From Candidatus Roizmanbacteria bacterium RIFCSPHIGHO2_12_FULL_38_13 (lineage in GTDB: Bacteria > Patescibacteriota > Microgenomatia > UBA1406 > GWC2-37-13), in assembly GCA_001789555.1 (NCBI GenBank), contig MFZZ01000009.1, positions 1,093 through 47,549 of the forward strand: DNA of 46,457 bases, read 5' to 3'. Within the stretch, counting starts at the first letter, position 1, and each line of letters begins with the position of its first letter. The translations under genes and the position numbers were made by a program. This document shows, piece after piece, positions 35,559 to 44,015 of the stretch. The notes under the pieces are model-generated. The model was given only the letters and a program-made list of their open reading frames with translations. It did not search any database and was not told the origin of the DNA.

Positions 35559-36845
35559 CTAAATTGTAAATTTATCATAATTTTTCATCACCAGCTGTGC
35601 GTCAATTGCTTTGAAAGTTTCCAACACTACGGAAACAACAATAAGTATTCCTGTGCCGCCGATAACCAGTCCCGAAATACCGGTCATAAGCGAAACCAGT
35701 GCCGGCAAAATAGCTATCGCACCTAGGAAAATGGCGCCAAAGATGGTGATACGGTAGACAAGTTTTTGTAAATAATCTTTTGTCGCGCTGCCTGGACGAA
35801 TACCAGGAATAAATCCGCCGTTCTTTTGGATCTCATCGGCAATTTTCTGTGGATTAAAAACAACAATGGTATAAAAAAATGTAAATGCCACCACCAGGAG
35901 AAAATATAATGTGTTATAAACAAATCCTGTTGGGTTAAATGCCTCTGCCAGAAATGCACCGATGTTGGCAAAAGTGCTGTTTGGTAAATATCTCAAAAAA
36001 TTTCCGATGATCTGTGGGAACAATACAAACGAGATGGCAAAAATGATCGGTATCACTCCGGCCTGATTGAGTTTAAGTGGTAAATAGTTGTTGGCCGCCT
36101 GATACATACGATTGCCTTTTATTCGTCTTGCATAGTATACCGGGATTCTTCTTACGGCCTCATTTATAAACACAACCGCAGCAATAACAAAAACCGCGAT
36201 CACGATAAAAGCTAGAATATTGAAGACCATTTCCTGATTTAGTGTCGATAATGTACGTCCAAGAATTACCGGTATCCGACCAACAATCCCGGCAAAAATG
36301 AGCAATGATATGCCGTTGCCGAGTCCAAACTCTGATATGAGCTCACCCATCCACACGATGATAAATGTTCCCGCAAGTAGTGTAACCACGAATGAAAAAA
36401 ACTCAAGTGGTGAGAGTGTACCGATAATGTTTTGATTGCGAAGTAGCACATAAATACCTACTGCCTGTATCAGAGTAAGCGGTATCGTCAAAAATCGAGT
36501 GTATTGATTTATCTTGAACCTACCATACTCTCCCTCTTTGGTTAAAGCTTCAAGTTGAGGAATGACGATAGTTAAAAGTTGAATGATGATGGAGGCATTG
36601 ATGTATGGACCAAGACCGAGGGCCATGACAGAAAAATTGACCAGGGTTCCACCGGAAAAAATGTCAAGTAAAGATAAAAACTGGCTCGAAGCAAATATAT
36701 CGCGTAGTCTTTCAAGGTCAATTGCCGGAACCGGAAGATAGGCAAAAATCCTAAAAGCCAAGATTATAAGTAACGTTACGATGACTTTTTTTCGTAGTTG
36801 TGGATCTTTAAAAAGTAATGATAATTTTTGTAAATACTGTTTCAT
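35559..36845 (-). CDS. secY: Preprotein translocase subunit SecY
   Basis: Multi-TM; VPAIDLERL, ALGLGPYINASIIIQLL, NQAGVIPIIFAIS, GIRPGSATKDYLQKLVYRIT. Confidence 0.97.
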   Translation of the reverse strand: MKQYLQKLSLLFKDPQLRKKVIVTLLIILAFRIFAYLPVPAIDLERLRDIFASSQFLSLLDIFSGGTLVNFSVMALGLGPYINASIIIQLLTIVIPQLEALTKEGEYGRFKINQYTRFLTIPLTLIQAVGIYVLLRNQNIIGTLSPLEFFSFVVTLLAGTFIIVWMGELISEFGLGNGISLLIFAGIVGRIPVILGRTLSTLNQEMVFNILAFIVIAVFVIAAVVFINEAVRRIPVYYARRIKGNRMYQAANNYLPLKLNQAGVIPIIFAISFVLFPQIIGNFLRYLPNSTFANIGAFLAEAFNPTGFVYNTLYFLLVVAFTFFYTIVVFNPQKIADEIQKNGGFIPGIRPGSATKDYLQKLVYRITIFGAIFLGAIAILPALVSLMTGISGLVIGGTGILIVVSVVLETFKAIDAQLVMKNYDKFTI

Positions 36846-37282
36846 TGCACCTTGCCACCGGCCTTTTCAATGATATTTTTAGCTTTATCAGAAACTGGTA
36901 ACGCTACAGTCAACGCTTTATCAATTTTACCATTTGCTAGTACCTTGACGCCAAATCTTTTTTGTCTTTCAGTAATGATTTTTTCCTTAATCAGTGCTTC
37001 AATATCGATAATTGATTTTTCCTTAAATTTGTTTAGCATATCAAGGGAGATTAAAACCGGTCTTATCGAAGACGGCTTGTTTCTGCCACGACCGCGAATT
37101 AGAGGGAACTTTTTCACCAATCGATTTTGACCACCCTCAAAATGTATTGGAATATCGCCACGTGCCGCTTGATGACGAGTCGTACCGCGTCCGGACTTTG
37201 CACCGGCACCCGAACCCACACCGCGACCAAGTCGTTTGCTTCGTTTGTGAACTGTTTTTTTTAAATTAGATAAAATATTCAT
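36842..37282 (-). CDS. rplO: 50S ribosomal protein L15
   Basis: KRSKRLGRGVGSGAGAKSGRGTTRHQAARGDIPIHFEGGQ. Confidence 0.96.
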   Translation of the reverse strand: MNILSNLKKTVHKRSKRLGRGVGSGAGAKSGRGTTRHQAARGDIPIHFEGGQNRLVKKFPLIRGRGRNKPSSIRPVLISLDMLNKFKEKSIIDIEALIKEKIITERQKRFGVKVLANGKIDKALTVALPVSDKAKNIIEKAGGKVQ

Positions 37283-37294
37283 GAATTAAAAAAT

Positions 37295-37777
37295 TTAAGA
37301 TTTTTTTTCATTTGTAATTCTCGGTTTCATACGTTTTATAGCTTCCATGACTGCATATGCATTGGTGATTTGATTTCTCGTTCCGATGATCTTACCAGAC
37401 GCATTGTTGACTCCTGCAACATCAAGTATTACCCTGACTACCCCACCAACCTTAAGACCTGTACCAGGCGGCGCCGGCTTCAAAAGAAGCAAAGAGGCTT
37501 TGTACTTTAAAAGTATCTCATGAGGTAATGTATCATTGTAGATGGGCAAGGTAATCATATTTTTCTTGGCCTGGGCGATCCCTTTTTTGATCGCCGGTGG
37601 CACCTCAAGTCCCCGACCGAGTCCAAGACCTACCTGACCTTTACCGTCACCCACAACTACAAGAGCCGAAAAAGATATATAGTTACCTCCCGTCGTTTTT
37701 TTGGAAACGCGACGCAGGTGTAAAATCCTTTCGTTAAATTTTTTGTCAGATTGTTGATTTTGTCTGCGGTTGTACAT
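37295..37777 (-). CDS. rpsE: 30S ribosomal protein S5
   Basis: ALVVVGDGKGQVGLGLGRGLEVPPAIKKGIAQAKKN. Confidence 0.97.
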   Translation of the reverse strand: MYNRRQNQQSDKKFNERILHLRRVSKKTTGGNYISFSALVVVGDGKGQVGLGLGRGLEVPPAIKKGIAQAKKNMITLPIYNDTLPHEILLKYKASLLLLKPAPPGTGLKVGGVVRVILDVAGVNNASGKIIGTRNQITNAYAVMEAIKRMKPRITNEKKS

Positions 37778-37793
37778 TTGTTTGTAAATAATT

Positions 37794-38141
37794 TTATACT
37801 TTTATAGTATTTTCACGTAATCCCTCGACCAAAGCCTTGACTCTTCCTTTATATATATAACTTCCTCTATCAAATAGAACGTTACTTATTTTATGTTTTT
37901 TTAAAATCTCTGCAAGTTGTTTTCCCACCTCTTTAGCTTGATCCATCTTGGTGCCCTTTACTTTGACAGTAAGGCTACTGTAGGAGGCAATGGTTTTTGC
38001 GGAAGTATCATCGATAACCTGCGCATAAATGTATTTATTCGATCTTGCGACACTAATTCGTGGCCGAGTTTTAGTCCCCAGCATCTTGGCACGTGCTCTT
38101 GCCTGTCTTCGAATTTTCCGTTTTAGATTTGAATTTTTCAT
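37794..38141 (-). CDS. rplR: 50S ribosomal protein L18
   Basis: PRISVARSNKYIYAQVIDD; VLFDRGSYIYKGRVKALVEGLRE. Confidence 0.96.
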   Translation of the reverse strand: MKNSNLKRKIRRQARARAKMLGTKTRPRISVARSNKYIYAQVIDDTSAKTIASYSSLTVKVKGTKMDQAKEVGKQLAEILKKHKISNVLFDRGSYIYKGRVKALVEGLRENTIKV

Positions 38142-38686
38142 TATGCTTCTGTTTTTACCTTTTTACCCGGCTTGAGGCGAATATGCTCACCCTGGTAACG
38201 AATACCCTTACCTTTGTAAGGATCGGGTTTTTTTATAGATTTTATCTGATAAGCAACCTGGCCGACCAGCTGTCTATCGGCTCCGGAGACAATAATAATG
38301 TTATTTTCTTCGGTCGCCAACTGGATACCGGCCGGCGGTTTGAACTGGACCGGATGGGAAAAACCAAGTCGGAGGACAACTCCCGTGCCCTGCATCTTGA
38401 CGTTAAAACCGGTTCCTACTATCTCAAGTCGTCTGGTCCAAGGTTTTTCAATACCGCGGGCGGCATTGGCGATGAGACTGCGATACAGACCGTGACTGGC
38501 TTTTTGATAAGATGAATCCTTATCTCTTTTTACCACGAGTGTATCATCCTTTTTTTCGATACTCAAAAATTTGGGCAAAGTAAAAGACATGCTGTCTTTC
38601 AAACCTTTTACAGTAACCATTTTACCTTGAATGTCTACTTGAATAGATGTCGGTAGCGGTATCGCTTTTTGACCAATTTTTGACAT
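38141..38686 (-). CDS. rplF: 50S ribosomal protein L6
   Basis: MSKIGQKAIPLPTSIQVDIQGKMVTVKGLK; DPYKGKGIRYQGE. Confidence 0.97.
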   Translation of the reverse strand: MSKIGQKAIPLPTSIQVDIQGKMVTVKGLKDSMSFTLPKFLSIEKKDDTLVVKRDKDSSYQKASHGLYRSLIANAARGIEKPWTRRLEIVGTGFNVKMQGTGVVLRLGFSHPVQFKPPAGIQLATEENNIIIVSGADRQLVGQVAYQIKSIKKPDPYKGKGIRYQGEHIRLKPGKKVKTEA

Positions 38687-38688
38687 AA

Positions 38689-39069
38689 TTACCAAACTGA
38701 AAATAATAACTCCCCACCAATTCTATTTTTTTTAGTTTCGGCTGCCGTCATGACCCCTTTCGAGGTCGAAACAAGTGATGTACCCATGCCTCCAAGTACC
38801 GGTCTTATGTCTTTGTAATTGACATACCAGCGTCTGCCCGGTCTTGAAAAAATTTTCACATCGGTGATCGCGGCAACGTCTTCATCATATTTAAGCTTTA
38901 CTTTTAGAGTTCTTTTTTTATCTCCTTCAATATCGTAGTCGTTGATGTACTTTAAAGCCTTGAGCTTTGTCAACATTGATTCATTGAGCTTTGAGTACGG
39001 CACATCGACACTGTCCCTTTTGGCCATATATCCATTTTTTAAGCGAATTATAAAATCTGCAACTGTCAT
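38689..39069 (-). CDS. rpsH: 30S ribosomal protein S8
   Basis: VADFIIRLKNGYMAKRDSVDVPYSKLN; GMGTSLVSTSKGVMTAAETKKNRIGGELLFSVW. Confidence 0.97.
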   Translation of the reverse strand: MTVADFIIRLKNGYMAKRDSVDVPYSKLNESMLTKLKALKYINDYDIEGDKKRTLKVKLKYDEDVAAITDVKIFSRPGRRWYVNYKDIRPVLGGMGTSLVSTSKGVMTAAETKKNRIGGELLFSVW

Positions 39070-39087
39070 ATTTATAAAACTTTCAAA

Positions 39088-39372
39088 TTAGGTCTTTTCC
39101 GCCGTTCTCTTCGTGACCTTGCCATGACCGCGGAATATTCTGGTTGGCGCAAACTCACCGAGCCTGTAGCCCACCATGGCTTCGACGATAAAAACTTCTA
39201 TAAATCTTTTGCCGTTGTGAACTGCAAGACGGTGACCAACAAAGTCCGGATGGATTTGTGATCGTCTTGCCCAGGTTTTAATCGGACTGCGATCAGATCC
39301 TGACTTTTGGTTTAAAATTTTTTTATGCAATTTTTCGTCGATGTATGGACCTTTTTTGATTGATCGTGACAT
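39088..39372 (-). CDS. rpsS: 30S ribosomal protein S19 (non-canonical position)
   Basis: [19 protein letters not shown]...[24 protein letters not shown]...[11 protein letters not shown]. Confidence 0.97.
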   Translation of the reverse strand: MSRSIKKGPYIDEKLHKKILNQKSGSDRSPIKTWARRSQIHPDFVGHRLAVHNGKRFIEVFIVEAMVGYRLGEFAPTRIFRGHGKVTKRTAEKT

Positions 39373-39373
39373 A

Positions 39374-39559
39374 TTACCAAGAAATTTTATGAACTCCGGG
39401 TATTTCTCCCTTTAATGCCTTTTCGCGAAAACACAGACGACACAAACCAAATCTTCTGATATATCCCCGTGATCGGCCACAGAGAGGACAACGGTTTACC
39501 TGACGCACCGGAAATTTCTGTTTTTTCAGAAATTTTACTTCATCTGATGTCTTTGCCAT
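39374..39559 (-). CDS. rpsZ: 30S ribosomal protein S14 type Z
   Basis: [41 protein letters not shown]. Confidence 0.96.
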   Translation of the reverse strand: MAKTSDEVKFLKKQKFPVRQVNRCPLCGRSRGYIRRFGLCRLCFREKALKGEIPGVHKISW

Positions 39560-39566
39560 ATTTTTT

Positions 39567-39615
39567 CAATTATCAATTAGCAATGCCGAATTTTAGTCAT
39601 TCGTAATTTCTAATT
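39567..39615. repeat. Degenerate heptamer array CAATTAT CAATTAG CAATGCC GAATTTT AGTCATT CGTAATT TCTAATT
   Basis: Direct reading; fills rplE-rpsZ spacer, one phase shift. Confidence 0.7.
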
Positions 39616-40155
39616 AACCTTATTAAAGGGAATTCCTAACATCTCAAAAAGTTTTTTTCCCGATTGTATGTTTTTTGCTGTTGTAACAATAGTTATCTCT
39701 AGTCCGCGAATTTTGTCAATTTTATCATATTCTATCTCCGGGAAAATGGTTTGTTCGGTAAAACCGATATTAAGATTGCCGTGCTGATCTATAGATTTGC
39801 TCAAAATTCCGCGAAAGTCACGCAGTCGTGGAATAACTATATTTATCAGCTTATCAAGAAACAAATACATGCGTTCTCCTCGTAACGTGACTTTTACACC
39901 GATTGGCACTCCTTTTCTGATCTTAAATGCTGCAATCGATTTTCGAGCCAGCGTCACTACCGATTTCTGACCAGCAATAAGCTCGATCTGTTCTTGTACA
40001 TTGTGAATTGCCTTTTTATTAACTAGCGCCTCGCCTACACCAACGTTGATAGCAACTTTTATTACTCTTGGCACAGCATAGATATTGTCGAGCTTAAGCT
40101 CTTTCATAAGTTTCTCTTTAACTTCTGAATTGTATTTATCTTTTAAACGTGCCAT
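39610..40155 (-). CDS. rplE: 50S ribosomal protein L5
   Basis: Start set at MARLKDKYNSEVKEKLMKEL; VPRVIKVAINVGVGEA. Confidence 0.95.
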   Translation of the reverse strand: MARLKDKYNSEVKEKLMKELKLDNIYAVPRVIKVAINVGVGEALVNKKAIHNVQEQIELIAGQKSVVTLARKSIAAFKIRKGVPIGVKVTLRGERMYLFLDKLINIVIPRLRDFRGILSKSIDQHGNLNIGFTEQTIFPEIEYDKIDKIRGLEITIVTTAKNIQSGKKLFEMLGIPFNKVN

Positions 40156-40168
40156 GAGATTATTCAAT

Positions 40169-40474
40169 TTATATTCTCTTATTACATTTTTTACACACTC
40201 GATATTTTTTATCATCGACTATTTCATAACCGATGCGTGCCGGTTTTTTACATTTTGGACAAACCAACATCACATTTGAAATTTTAAGAGGTCGCGGGAC
40301 TTCGACAACTCCACCTTGAGGGTTGCTTTCAGATTTCTTCATGTGTTTTTTATACTTGTTCACGGTTGGCGCCAAAACCTTGCCCGATTTTGGATACACA
40401 CGTTCGACCTTGGCTTTGATGCCTTTATCTTTTCCTTTAATCACTACAATGGTGTCGTTTGATTTTATTTTCAT
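40169..40474 (-). CDS. rplX: 50S ribosomal protein L24
   Basis: IKSNDTIVVIKGKDKGIKAKVERVYPKSGKVLAPTVNKYKKHMK. Confidence 0.96.
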   Translation of the reverse strand: MKIKSNDTIVVIKGKDKGIKAKVERVYPKSGKVLAPTVNKYKKHMKKSESNPQGGVVEVPRPLKISNVMLVCPKCKKPARIGYEIVDDKKYRVCKKCNKRI

Positions 40475-40480
40475 TAAAAT

Positions 40481-40855
40481 TCAATAAATTTCTTCGGCCA
40501 AACTGGCAATCTTGTTAAAACCCTTATTTTTAAGTTCATATCCGATAGGTCCAAAAATACGGGTACCTTTAGGGTCCTTGACGTCATTTGCCAGTAAAAC
40601 AACACAGGCATTTTCATCAAAACGGATATAACTACCGTCCTTTCTTCGTGTTTCTTTTTTTGTTCTGACTACGACGGCTCTTACAACCTCACCGTTTTGG
40701 ACTTGGCCGTATGGTAAAGCCTGCTTGACAACACCTGTAAATACTTCACCAAGATATACATACTTGCGGTTACCTTTTGTAGGTACACCGATAAGCTGTA
40801 CCTTTTTGGCTCCGGAGTTGTCGGCTACATTGAGCATTGATCTTAATTGCAACAT
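40481..40855 (-). CDS. rplN: 50S ribosomal protein L14
   Basis: MLQLRSMLNVADNSGAKKVQLIGV; FDENACVVL, GTRIFGPIGYEL. Confidence 0.97.
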   Translation of the reverse strand: MLQLRSMLNVADNSGAKKVQLIGVPTKGNRKYVYLGEVFTGVVKQALPYGQVQNGEVVRAVVVRTKKETRRKDGSYIRFDENACVVLLANDVKDPKGTRIFGPIGYELKNKGFNKIASLAEEIY

Positions 40856-40863
40856 GTTTAATT

Positions 40864-40933
40864 TTATTCTTGTAACTTATAACTTATAACACGAAACTTG
40901 AAATGCTACGAGCTACAAGTTGCGAGTTACAAG
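40864..40933. repeat. Degenerate heptamer array, about 10 units
   Basis: TTATTCT TGTAACT TATAACT TATAACA CGAAACT TGAAATG CTACGAG CTACAAG TTGCGAG TTACAAG; occupies nearly the whole rplN-rpsQ spacer. Confidence 0.8.
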
Positions 40934-40936
40934 GTT

Positions 40937-41182
40937 TTACTTTATTGACTGATTTAACTTTTTAACAACAATAAAATGTTTTTGTTTTGACAGTGGTCGA
41001 GTTTGTGTAATAGTGACAACATCTCCTTCTTTAATATCAGGAAGATCGTTGTGGGCCATAAATTTTTTATGTTTTGTGATGACCTTGTGATACACAGGAT
41101 GGCGGAATTTGGTCTCTACCCGAACCACGACCGTTTTTTGCATTCGTGTTGAAACAACAGTACCGGTGAATATTATATTCAT
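40937..41182 (-). CDS. rpsQ: 30S ribosomal protein S17
   Basis: GTVVSTRMQKTVVVRVETKFRHPVYHKVITKHKKFMAHND. Confidence 0.96.
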   Translation of the reverse strand: MNIIFTGTVVSTRMQKTVVVRVETKFRHPVYHKVITKHKKFMAHNDLPDIKEGDVVTITQTRPLSKQKHFIVVKKLNQSIK

Positions 41183-41186
41183 AAAA

Positions 41187-41423
41187 TTATTGTTTTTGTC
41201 CAGAGGACAACCCGCCTTTTGCGGAAACTTCTGACTCCTTATTTGTAATCATTGTCAAAATTGCGGCCAGTCTTTTTTGCTTTTTAAAAAGCCAATTTGT
41301 ATCTTTTTCCTGTTTTACTTTGCGTTCTACTTTCAATTTAGCAATCTCACTGCCAAGCGCAACTACTTCTTTGTTTAGATCATCAATGGATTTTGCGTAC
41401 AGCTCCTTGGTTAATTTTTTCAT
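41187..41423 (-). CDS. rpmC: 50S ribosomal protein L29
   Basis: DLNKEVVALGSEIAKLKVERKVKQEKDTNWLFKKQKRLAAILTM; genomic position. Confidence 0.88.
   Translation of the reverse strand: MKKLTKELYAKSIDDLNKEVVALGSEIAKLKVERKVKQEKDTNWLFKKQKRLAAILTMITNKESEVSAKGGLSSGQKQ
41200..41228. repeat. Palindromic coding element in L29 tail
   Basis: CCAGAGGACAACCCGCCTTTTGCGGAAAC; encodes VSAKGGLSSG on minus. Confidence 0.7.
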
Positions 41424-41830
41424 ACGTTACGTGAAACAACTTTTGTACGTACCGACAGTTTTGAGCCAACACTTTTTAATACTGCGTGACTTGATGCATT
41501 GTCAAGACCGTCTATCTCAAAAAGCACCTTTCCCGGCACTACAGAGGCCACAAAATAGGCGACATCGCCCTTGCCTGCCCCCATCGTTACTTCCGGAGGT
41601 TTTTTTGAATAAGGTTTGTCGGGAAAAATCCTGATCCAAAACTTACCTTCTTTACGCGTTGCACGGGCAAGCACCACACGAGCGGCCTCAATCTGTCGAT
41701 CTTTGATCCATCCAGGCTCGGTTGCCTTCAGTCCATGGCTTGCAAAATTAAGGGTATTGCCTTTAACGGCAATAGTCCGCCATGAACCTCTGAACTGTTT
41801 TCTATATTTCTGTCTTTTTGGTGCTAACAT
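41420..41830 (-). CDS. rplP: 50S ribosomal protein L16
   Basis: MLAPKRQKYRKQFRGSWRTIAVKGNTLNFASHGLKA; MGAGKGDVAYFVA. Confidence 0.96.
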   Translation of the reverse strand: MLAPKRQKYRKQFRGSWRTIAVKGNTLNFASHGLKATEPGWIKDRQIEAARVVLARATRKEGKFWIRIFPDKPYSKKPPEVTMGAGKGDVAYFVASVVPGKVLFEIDGLDNASSHAVLKSVGSKLSVRTKVVSRNV

Positions 41831-41834
41831 ATTT

Positions 41835-42482
41835 TTATGCCTGACATATCCAAACTTTAACACCCACGTATCCAGATTTGGTCAAAGCAGGATACTTGGC
41901 AAACTCTACTCGTTCCCTAATAGTTGAGTTTGGGATAGTCCCTTTAAAATATTTTTCTCTTCGTGAAATCTCCGCTCCCGAGATACGTCCTCCAAGTTGA
42001 ATACGTACTCCACGGGCTCCGGCTTCCATGACGCGGCTCATCGTGCTGTGTACCACTGCGCGGTGAGGGAAATTACGTGCCAATTTCTCGGCTATCGATT
42101 GAGCAACATAATAAGGGTGTGTGTATGGTTTCTTTACAGGTTCAATTTTCAGTTCAATCCGCGATTGTTTTTGCTTCTCGTCTTTTAGGTTTTTGATATG
42201 GGAAACAATAATTTTCTTTACATCCTCAAGACCTTTTCCGCCACGACCGATGATCATACCCGGCTTAACCGAATAAATAATCACGGTTATTTTTTTTATA
42301 GCACGTTCTATCATGATATCGGTTACACCGGCATAACTATACTTATCCATGAGCTGCTTTCTGATCTTTGCATCCTCATAAACAGACTCACGATATGTTT
42401 TTTTATTTGAAAAAAACCACCGCGAGCTCCAGTTATAGATTATTCCCAATCGTAGTCCGTGTGGATGTACTTTTTGACCCAT
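41835..42482 (-). CDS. rpsC: 30S ribosomal protein S3
   Basis: MGQKVHPHGLRLGIIYNWSSRWF; GMIIGRGGKGLE; GVRIQLGGRISGAEISR. Confidence 0.97.
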   Translation of the reverse strand: MGQKVHPHGLRLGIIYNWSSRWFFSNKKTYRESVYEDAKIRKQLMDKYSYAGVTDIMIERAIKKITVIIYSVKPGMIIGRGGKGLEDVKKIIVSHIKNLKDEKQKQSRIELKIEPVKKPYTHPYYVAQSIAEKLARNFPHRAVVHSTMSRVMEAGARGVRIQLGGRISGAEISRREKYFKGTIPNSTIRERVEFAKYPALTKSGYVGVKVWICQA

Positions 42483-42484
42483 AT

Positions 42485-42922
42485 TTATTTACTAATTTTT
42501 TTACTTTCAACCTTAGTCTTTTTAATTTCCTTGTCCGCCGACTTCGTCTGCCCAGAGGCTAGCTTCTTCGGGCCGACGGCCGAAGCGGATTTTTTTTCAA
42601 CAATTATTATCTTTATATGGGACATGCGTCTTTTTATAGGTTTTGCCATTCCGCGAGATCCCGGCTTATGCCTTTTTAACACATTACCTTCCTCTACAGC
42701 GAAAAGCTTAAATTCTAACATATCATCCTTGAGTTTTAAAGTATTTGTCGCGTTGGAAATCGCCGATTTAATAACTTTATAAAAAACCCTTGCCTGTTCA
42801 TTTGAGGTATACATCAAAAAATCTAGAGCCAAGTGAGGCGGCATGCTTTTGATCCTGTTTAGCATCATGCGCAACTTTTTTGGTGAGGCTTTTAGATTTT
42901 TGAAATATGTTAAAGATTCCAT
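42485..42922 (-). CDS. rplV: 50S ribosomal protein L22 with C-terminal extension
   Basis: YFKNLKASPKKLRMMLNRIKSMPPHLALDFL; KRHKPGSRGMAKPIKRRMSHIKIIIVEK. Confidence 0.93.
   Translation of the reverse strand: MESLTYFKNLKASPKKLRMMLNRIKSMPPHLALDFLMYTSNEQARVFYKVIKSAISNATNTLKLKDDMLEFKLFAVEEGNVLKRHKPGSRGMAKPIKRRMSHIKIIIVEKKSASAVGPKKLASGQTKSADKEIKKTKVESKKISK
42552..42590. repeat. Palindromic coding element in L22 tail
   Basis: CCAGAGGCTAGCTTCTTCGGGCCGACGGCCGAAGCGGAT; encodes ASAVGPKKLASG on minus. Confidence 0.55.
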
Positions 42923-42928
42923 GTTGTT

Positions 42929-43693
42929 TTAGCTACGAGACGAAACAATTAACTTTGAACTCCATTTATTTGGTTTTCGCGTCTTTTTGCCACGAGCTGG
43001 TTTGCCCCACGGTGTTTTTGGATGCATTCCCTCGCCGCTTCGGCCTTCACCACCACCATGAGGATGCGTCCTCGGGTTTTGCGCCGTTCCTCGAACAGTT
43101 GGACGTATTCCCATTAGACGACTGCGTCCGGCTCTGCCGATAACTTCGTCTTTGTGGGTAATGTTTGACACGCGACCAACAGTCGCAAAACATTCACTCT
43201 GAAATCGGCGAACCTCACCCGAAGAAAGTTTTATGTGAACATAAGGTCCTTCCTTGGCGATAACAGTGGCGAATGTACCGGCTCCTCGTGTCATCATGCC
43301 CCCCTGTCCCGGATACATCTCTATATTGTGAACTTCAACACCGACTGGAATATTCTTAAGCTGAAGCGCATTGCCGATTTTTATTTCAGCTTTTTCTTTT
43401 GAAACCACTTTATCTCCTATCTGTAAATTCGTCGGTGCGAGAATATACCTTTTTTCTTTATCTTCATAAGTTACCAAAGCAATAAATGCATTTCTGTTCG
43501 GATCAAATTCGAGATGATTTACAGTGGCGACTATATCGCGTTTGTCACGCTTGAAATCTATCAATCGATAATAACGTTTTTGTCTTTTGCCTTGATGTCT
43601 AACTGTAATTTTTCCACTTGAGTCACGACCGCTGTGTTTTTTCAGGATCTTGATCAAACCTTTTTGTGGATTTTGTGTTTTTGGTATTTGCAT
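42929..43693 (-). CDS. rplB: 50S ribosomal protein L2
   Basis: GRDSSGKITVRHQGKRQKRYYRLIDFKRDK; GGGEGRSGEGMHPKTPWGKPARGKKTRKPNK. Confidence 0.97.
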   Translation of the reverse strand: MQIPKTQNPQKGLIKILKKHSGRDSSGKITVRHQGKRQKRYYRLIDFKRDKRDIVATVNHLEFDPNRNAFIALVTYEDKEKRYILAPTNLQIGDKVVSKEKAEIKIGNALQLKNIPVGVEVHNIEMYPGQGGMMTRGAGTFATVIAKEGPYVHIKLSSGEVRRFQSECFATVGRVSNITHKDEVIGRAGRSRLMGIRPTVRGTAQNPRTHPHGGGEGRSGEGMHPKTPWGKPARGKKTRKPNKWSSKLIVSSRS

Positions 43694-43727
43694 TTTATTT
43701 TTATTAATCTATGCGCTATCCGCTTAT

Positions 43728-44015
43728 TTATGATTGCGGGAAAAGATCTATCGTGCCTTTTGTAACTTTGATATAGGCAATTTTTTTGTCGGGAAGGATA
43801 CGAGGCACCATGCGTCGACCGATCCGTTTTTCCTTGCCTTTTCGAGTTATTACCGAAACAGATGAAATCGAAACCTTATATAAATCTTCCAAGGCTTTGG
43901 AAATTTGATGTTTATTTGCACGCTTGTTAACCTCAAATGCATAAACACTAGCCTGTGCCAGGGTGCTTGATTTTTCGGTAATTATCGGGCGGATTATAAC
44001 TTCGTTTGATTTCAT
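43728..44015 (-). CDS. rplW: 50S ribosomal protein L23
   Basis: VIIRPIITEKSSTLAQASVYAFEVNKRANKHQISKALEDLY. Confidence 0.95.
   Translation of the reverse strand: MKSNEVIIRPIITEKSSTLAQASVYAFEVNKRANKHQISKALEDLYKVSISSVSVITRKGKEKRIGRRMVPRILPDKKIAYIKVTKGTIDLFPQS

Noticed and set aside
37283-37294. Missing rpmD (L30) between rpsE and rplO
   Set aside because: Not a novelty: L30 absence is an established trait of CPR bacteria.
40864-40933. Heptad arrays as CRISPR or perfect tandem repeats
   Set aside because: Units are 7 nt, degenerate, without spacers; not CRISPR. No CRISPR array, tRNA or rRNA seen in the window.
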